From: an uncultured Eubacteriales bacterium
Lineage (GTDB): Bacteria; Bacillota; Clostridia; UBA1381; UBA9506
Length of the DNA stretch: 8,675 bases
Assembly: GCA_902478395.1 (NCBI GenBank)
Contig: CABSKZ010000105.1
Span: 1-8,675, forward strand
Direction: 5' to 3'
Under the pieces are notes generated by a model. The model saw only the letters and a program-made list of their open reading frames with translations, did no database searches and was not told where the DNA came from. The position numbers and the translations under genes are program-made. Shown one piece after another: positions 6,094 to 8,675 of the stretch (positions are counted from its first letter, which is position 1; each line of letters starts with the position of its first letter).

Positions 6094-7193
6094 TTCTGTA
6101 GTACCTCCTCATATAAATGCTCCAGATTATCCACCATCCGGCGGGCAGTAAATTTTTCTTCATACTCCTTTTTCGCATTCTGCGCAAGCACCTGGTACAG
6201 CTCGTTGTCTTCAATCAACTTAATCATAGCGTCGGAAAGGGATGCGCTGTCTCCACTTCCAACCAAAAGGCCTGATTGGTTGTTTTTCACCAGTTCTCCG
6301 TTTCCTCCGGCGTTCGTCGCTATGGAGGGCTTTCCAAGACTCATGGCTTCTAAAATGGAAAGACTCATGGCTTCCGACATAGAAGAAATCACATTTACAT
6401 CAATCACATTTAAAAGCGCCGTCGTGTCCTTCACATACCCGGTAAACAGAATATATTCCTCTAACTGGTACGTCTTTACAAGGTCTTTCATCTCCTGCAT
6501 GAGAGAACCATCACCGACAATCAGGAACTTCGCCTTATACCCTTCCCGCACCAAACGGCGAATCGCCTTGATGTAGTACCGGTGGCCCTTAACTGGCTCT
6601 ATCCGGGCAAATACGCCGAACACAATTTCGTAGTTTTTTATACCAAGCCGTTCCTTTTCCGCTTGAATGTCTTCCAGTGGAATTGCTTTGATCGGTTCAA
6701 CACCATTGTAAACGGTTCTGATTTTCTCTGGCTTCACACCGCACTCCGCAAGATTTTTGGCAACTGCGTCAGCTACGCCGATGAAGTAATCGCATAGTCT
6801 ATTGTTCAGCACTCCTGCGACCGCGTTTTTGATTCCGGCTTTCGGCGGCTCAATGCAGTGCCGCGTTGAGAGGATACACCCAACCTTCGCCCTTCTTCCC
6901 GCCACCCGTGCGGAAAGGCTGGCATGTGTATGAAGGATATCAGGCTTTATCTCTGCGAACTTTTCCCGCAGGAACCGGACACATTTTTTATCGTACGATT
7001 TATCCGCCATGAAAGGCGCCTCAATCAGTGTCACATCCTCATACGGACGGATAAATTCAATCAACATGCTGTCTTTTGGAACAATCACAATCACCCGATA
7101 CCGTTTTCTGTCATAATATTTTAAGTAGTTCAGCAAATACCGCCCCGCACCACCAATATTCGTGTCGGAAACGACCTGTACCACCGTAACCAT
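6090..7193 (-). CDS. Glycosyltransferase of the GT4 type (GT-B fold)
   Basis: This is probably a retaining glycosyltransferase that adds a sugar from a nucleotide-sugar donor to a lipid-linked or surface glycan at the inner membrane face; donor and acceptor cannot be read from sequence. The 367-residue protein has an N-terminal Rossmann domain with the GGAGRYLLNYL loop (14-24) and the DILHTHASLSARVAG segment (near 85-99). The C-terminal domain has the GxFARIEPVKGH motif with donor-phosphate residues Arg197 and Lys202, and the EX7E motif Glu274...Glu282 (SEAMSLSILEAMSLGKP). No signal peptide or membrane helix is visible. The frame is open to GTG 7310, but ATG 7193-7191 is chosen: the family N-terminus (MVTVVQVVSDTNIGGAG) begins there, it has a GGGGG site eight bases upstream, and 7310 would fall at or before the predicted transcription start. 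It overlaps the first DUF4330 gene by four bases. Confidence 0.93.
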   Translation of the reverse strand: MVTVVQVVSDTNIGGAGRYLLNYLKYYDRKRYRVIVIVPKDSMLIEFIRPYEDVTLIEAPFMADKSYDKKCVRFLREKFAEIKPDILHTHASLSARVAGRRAKVGCILSTRHCIEPPKAGIKNAVAGVLNNRLCDYFIGVADAVAKNLAECGVKPEKIRTVYNGVEPIKAIPLEDIQAEKERLGIKNYEIVFGVFARIEPVKGHRYYIKAIRRLVREGYKAKFLIVGDGSLMQEMKDLVKTYQLEEYILFTGYVKDTTALLNVIDVNVISSMSEAMSLSILEAMSLGKPSIATNAGGNGELVKNNQSGLLVGSGDSASLSDAMIKLIEDNELYQVLAQNAKKEYEEKFTARRMVDNLEHLYEEVLQK

Positions 7194-7305
7194 CGGCCGA
7201 CCCCCTTTTACAAATTTTCGTAAGGGCTTTTCACAAAATGAAAAGTCCTGCACACAACAATTCCGCCTCGTAAGGCGGGAGATATACGCACTCCCCTTCT
7301 TGTGT
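7194..7305 (-). promoter_or_regulatory. Structured 5' leader of the glycosyltransferase operon
   Basis: The leader of about 112 nt begins at the predicted transcription start and ends at the start codon. On the minus strand it can form a closing stem (7306-7300 with 7257-7251, seven pairs including one wobble) that encloses two hairpins. One is GGGAG/CUCCC (7295-7291 with 7281-7277); the other is CCGCCU-UACG-AGGCGG (7278-7263). These two share two cytosines, so they compete or trim each other. A further hairpin (7248-7224, arms CUUUUCA/UGAAAAG plus two outer G-C pairs) partly competes with a last one (7226-7203). In the last one, CCCUUAC pairs with the GUAA..GGG that contains the ribosome binding site (7208-7201). 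I do not recognise a known riboswitch class. The pairings were found by eye; no energy calculation was done. Confidence 0.45.
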
Positions 7306-7311
7306 ATCACG

Positions 7312-7340
7312 ATTTTACTTTACCTCCCCCTCACACTCAA
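7312..7340 (-). promoter_or_regulatory. Sigma-A type promoter for the glycosyltransferase-DUF4330 operon
   Basis: On the minus strand, TTGAGT (7340-7335) is followed after exactly 17 bases by TAAAAT (7317-7312). These match the consensus at 4 of 6 and 5 of 6 positions. Initiation is predicted near 7305, which coincides with the first base of the closing stem of the leader. The promoter lies 82 to 111 bases after the upstream gene ends, downstream of a candidate terminator. A 6-bp inverted repeat (7330-7335 and 7357-7362) overlaps the edge of the -35 element and could be an operator. Confidence 0.65.
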
Positions 7341-7373
7341 CGAACATTCCTTACATTGTGAGTAATAGGGAGA

Positions 7374-7408
7374 CTGTTGCAAAACAGCAGCGGATAGCTT
7401 TATCGCTG
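7374..7408 (-). terminator. Weak candidate terminator after the O-antigen ligase family gene
   Basis: On the minus strand a hairpin CAGCGAUA-AAGC-UAU(C)CGCUG (7408-7388, eight pairs with one bulged base) starts 15 nt after the stop codon. It is followed by CUGUUUUGC, a short U run. A second small hairpin, CUGUU-UUGC-AACAG (7387-7374), overlaps that U run. The short U tract makes this a weak or leaky intrinsic terminator at best, but its position just before a good promoter fits a transcription-unit boundary. Confidence 0.45.
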
Positions 7409-7422
7409 TCATATCATGCTAC

Positions 7423-8675
7423 TTAGCGCAATTGTGTTTCTTCTTTTCTCAAATTAACCCCTGCGCTGACCAACCCCAAAACAATCCAGAAAATCAGCAG
7501 CATTTTATAGTTATACCAAACATTATCCGTCAATCCCTGGAACAGATAACCCAGCACACCGGCGGATGCAGCTATCACAACGGTAGAAAGAAGCCTCCCG
7601 CGCCCACGGTAAACCAGCATGGAAAAAGCCTGTTTAAAAAACGCAACGATAAGCGCAAGGAATGAGATGATGCCAATCACGCCCATCTCCACCCAAATCT
7701 GCAAAAACAGGTTATGGGAGTGCAGCGCAAAGTTTGCGCCCGCCAAAGCATATTTTGGATATACCATAGAATATGCCTCTGAACCGAGGCCGATTCCGGA
7801 CAGCCAAAAATCTTTAATCAAGTTGATGGAACCCTGCCAAATTGATACGCGGTAGGCAGTTGAGGTATCTTCCGTGTTGCCAATGCTCAATATCCGGTCT
7901 GCAATGGGGTTATTGCTTCCCAACACAAACGGAATCATCATCAGGCCAACAAGCCCCGCAAGCGCCCAGCGCTTATCCATAATCAGCAGGAACAGCGCAA
8001 CCGCAAGCATTACGCCGAGCCAAGCCCCGCGCGACCAGGTAAACACTATACAGGCGCACATCATCAAGACGACAAATGTATAAATCAGCTTATGGCCCTG
8101 TTTTTTATTCGCCCAAATCAATGCAATGGTGGTCGGAATCATGATAACCAAAAATTCGCCAAGCACATTTGGATTGTCAAACGTAGAATAAACACGCGTT
8201 TTGATGCTTGTGAACATCTCACTGTCCACCCAGGACTGTGTGGAGGAAATGCCGGTAAAATTCTGCAAAACACCGTACATTGCTACGAGACATGCCATAA
8301 GTACAAAAGACACAATAAGCCCGCGCCATTTCCCCGGCGTCGTAATTGTATTAATTAAAATAAAGTAAAACAACACATAAGCCAGATAAATTAAAAATAT
8401 CTGCGCGCTTTTCGCAAAGGTAAAGGAATTTAAGGTTCCGTAAAGCAATGCTCCAATAAAAAATACGACAAATACATCGAGCGCATTGCAACGCAGTTTA
8501 AAATGCCGGTCTGTCATCAGCCTTACAAAGAAGGACAATACACATAGCAAACAGAGTCCGGCCAAAACCATAGTAGGCAGGACAGGTGAACCAATTACAA
8601 CGAGAAACACGCCGGCTTCAAGGTATTTTAAAATAACCAGTGTGACAAAAATTCCTCCCACCAGTATCACAAACA
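7423..8675 (-). CDS. O-antigen ligase/polymerase family (Wzy_C) membrane protein, 5' end outside window
   Basis: Members of this family act at the outer face of the cytoplasmic membrane, polymerising or transferring undecaprenyl-linked glycans to an acceptor. In a Gram-positive context the role would be polymerisation or attachment of a surface polysaccharide. At least 417 codons are visible and the frame is still open at 8675, so the true start probably lies outside; a GTG at 8670 is the first possible start inside. About ten to eleven hydrophobic helices are evident. Numbering from 8670, family landmarks are STFDNPNVLGEFLVIMIP (162-179), TWSRGAWLG (211-219, conserved Arg214 at a helix start), and the HSHNLFLQIWVEMGVIG motif (317-333) at the end of the large external loop (about 251-318). 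The conserved Arg and His are those the family is thought to need for the lipid-linked substrate. The gene ends 229 nt before the glycosyltransferase start. Confidence 0.88.
   Translation of the reverse strand, partial: FVILVGGIFVTLVILKYLEAGVFLVVIGSPVLPTMVLAGLCLLCVLSFFVRLMTDRHFKLRCNALDVFVVFFIGALLYGTLNSFTFAKSAQIFLIYLAYVLFYFILINTITTPGKWRGLIVSFVLMACLVAMYGVLQNFTGISSTQSWVDSEMFTSIKTRVYSTFDNPNVLGEFLVIMIPTTIALIWANKKQGHKLIYTFVVLMMCACIVFTWSRGAWLGVMLAVALFLLIMDKRWALAGLVGLMMIPFVLGSNNPIADRILSIGNTEDTSTAYRVSIWQGSINLIKDFWLSGIGLGSEAYSMVYPKYALAGANFALHSHNLFLQIWVEMGVIGIISFLALIVAFFKQAFSMLVYRGRGRLLSTVVIAASAGVLGYLFQGLTDNVWYNYKMLLIFWIVLGLVSAGVNLRKEETQLR

Noticed and set aside
7263..7278. The GC-rich hairpin CCGCCU-UACG-AGGCGG as an intrinsic terminator
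   Set aside because: It is followed by AAUUGUUGUG rather than a U run and lies downstream of the promoter inside the leader, so it fits better as part of the leader fold.
7194..7310. N-terminal extension of the glycosyltransferase from GTG 7310
   Set aside because: The extra 39 residues are unlike the family, have no good ribosome binding site, and would start at or upstream of the predicted transcription start.

Overview
The window is one long same-strand block from a low-to-mid GC Gram-positive bacterium, most likely an anaerobic member of the Clostridia. All nine genes lie on the minus strand, so transcription runs from high to low coordinates. The taxonomic guess rests on four things: the ecfA1-ecfA2-ecfT-truA order typical of Firmicutes, strong purine-rich ribosome binding sites, frequent GTG/TTG starts, and tandem DUF4330 proteins beside surface-polysaccharide genes. 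No rRNA, tRNA, CRISPR array, insertion sequence or phage gene was seen, and no gap between genes exceeds 230 bases.

Upstream end (8675 to 7374): a polytopic membrane protein of the O-antigen ligase/polymerase (Wzy_C) family, cut by the window edge and followed by a weak candidate terminator. Positions 7194-7373 hold a good sigma-A type promoter and a leader of about 112 nt that folds into several hairpins, the last covering the ribosome binding site of the next gene. From this promoter a family 4 type glycosyltransferase and two tandem DUF4330 single-pass membrane proteins (7193-5045) are read, translationally coupled by 4-nt and 1-nt overlaps. Together with the ligase they look like part of a cell-surface glycan module.

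Middle (4992-2929): proB and proA, the first two enzymes of proline synthesis from glutamate; proC is not in the window. ProB is the short form without a PUA domain. A 50-nt imperfect palindrome immediately follows the proA stop codon.

Downstream end (2846-1): ecfA1, ecfA2 and ecfT, the shared energising module of group II ECF vitamin/metal importers, followed 18 nt later by the 5' part of truA (tRNA pseudouridine synthase), which runs off the window. No substrate-binding S component is present, so this module probably serves S components encoded elsewhere.

Most of the window is ordinary housekeeping and surface-glycan content. The items that merit a second look are the structured leader before the glycosyltransferase, the palindrome between proA and ecfA1, and the uncharacterised tandem DUF4330 pair. 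I found no convincing new defence or mobile system.
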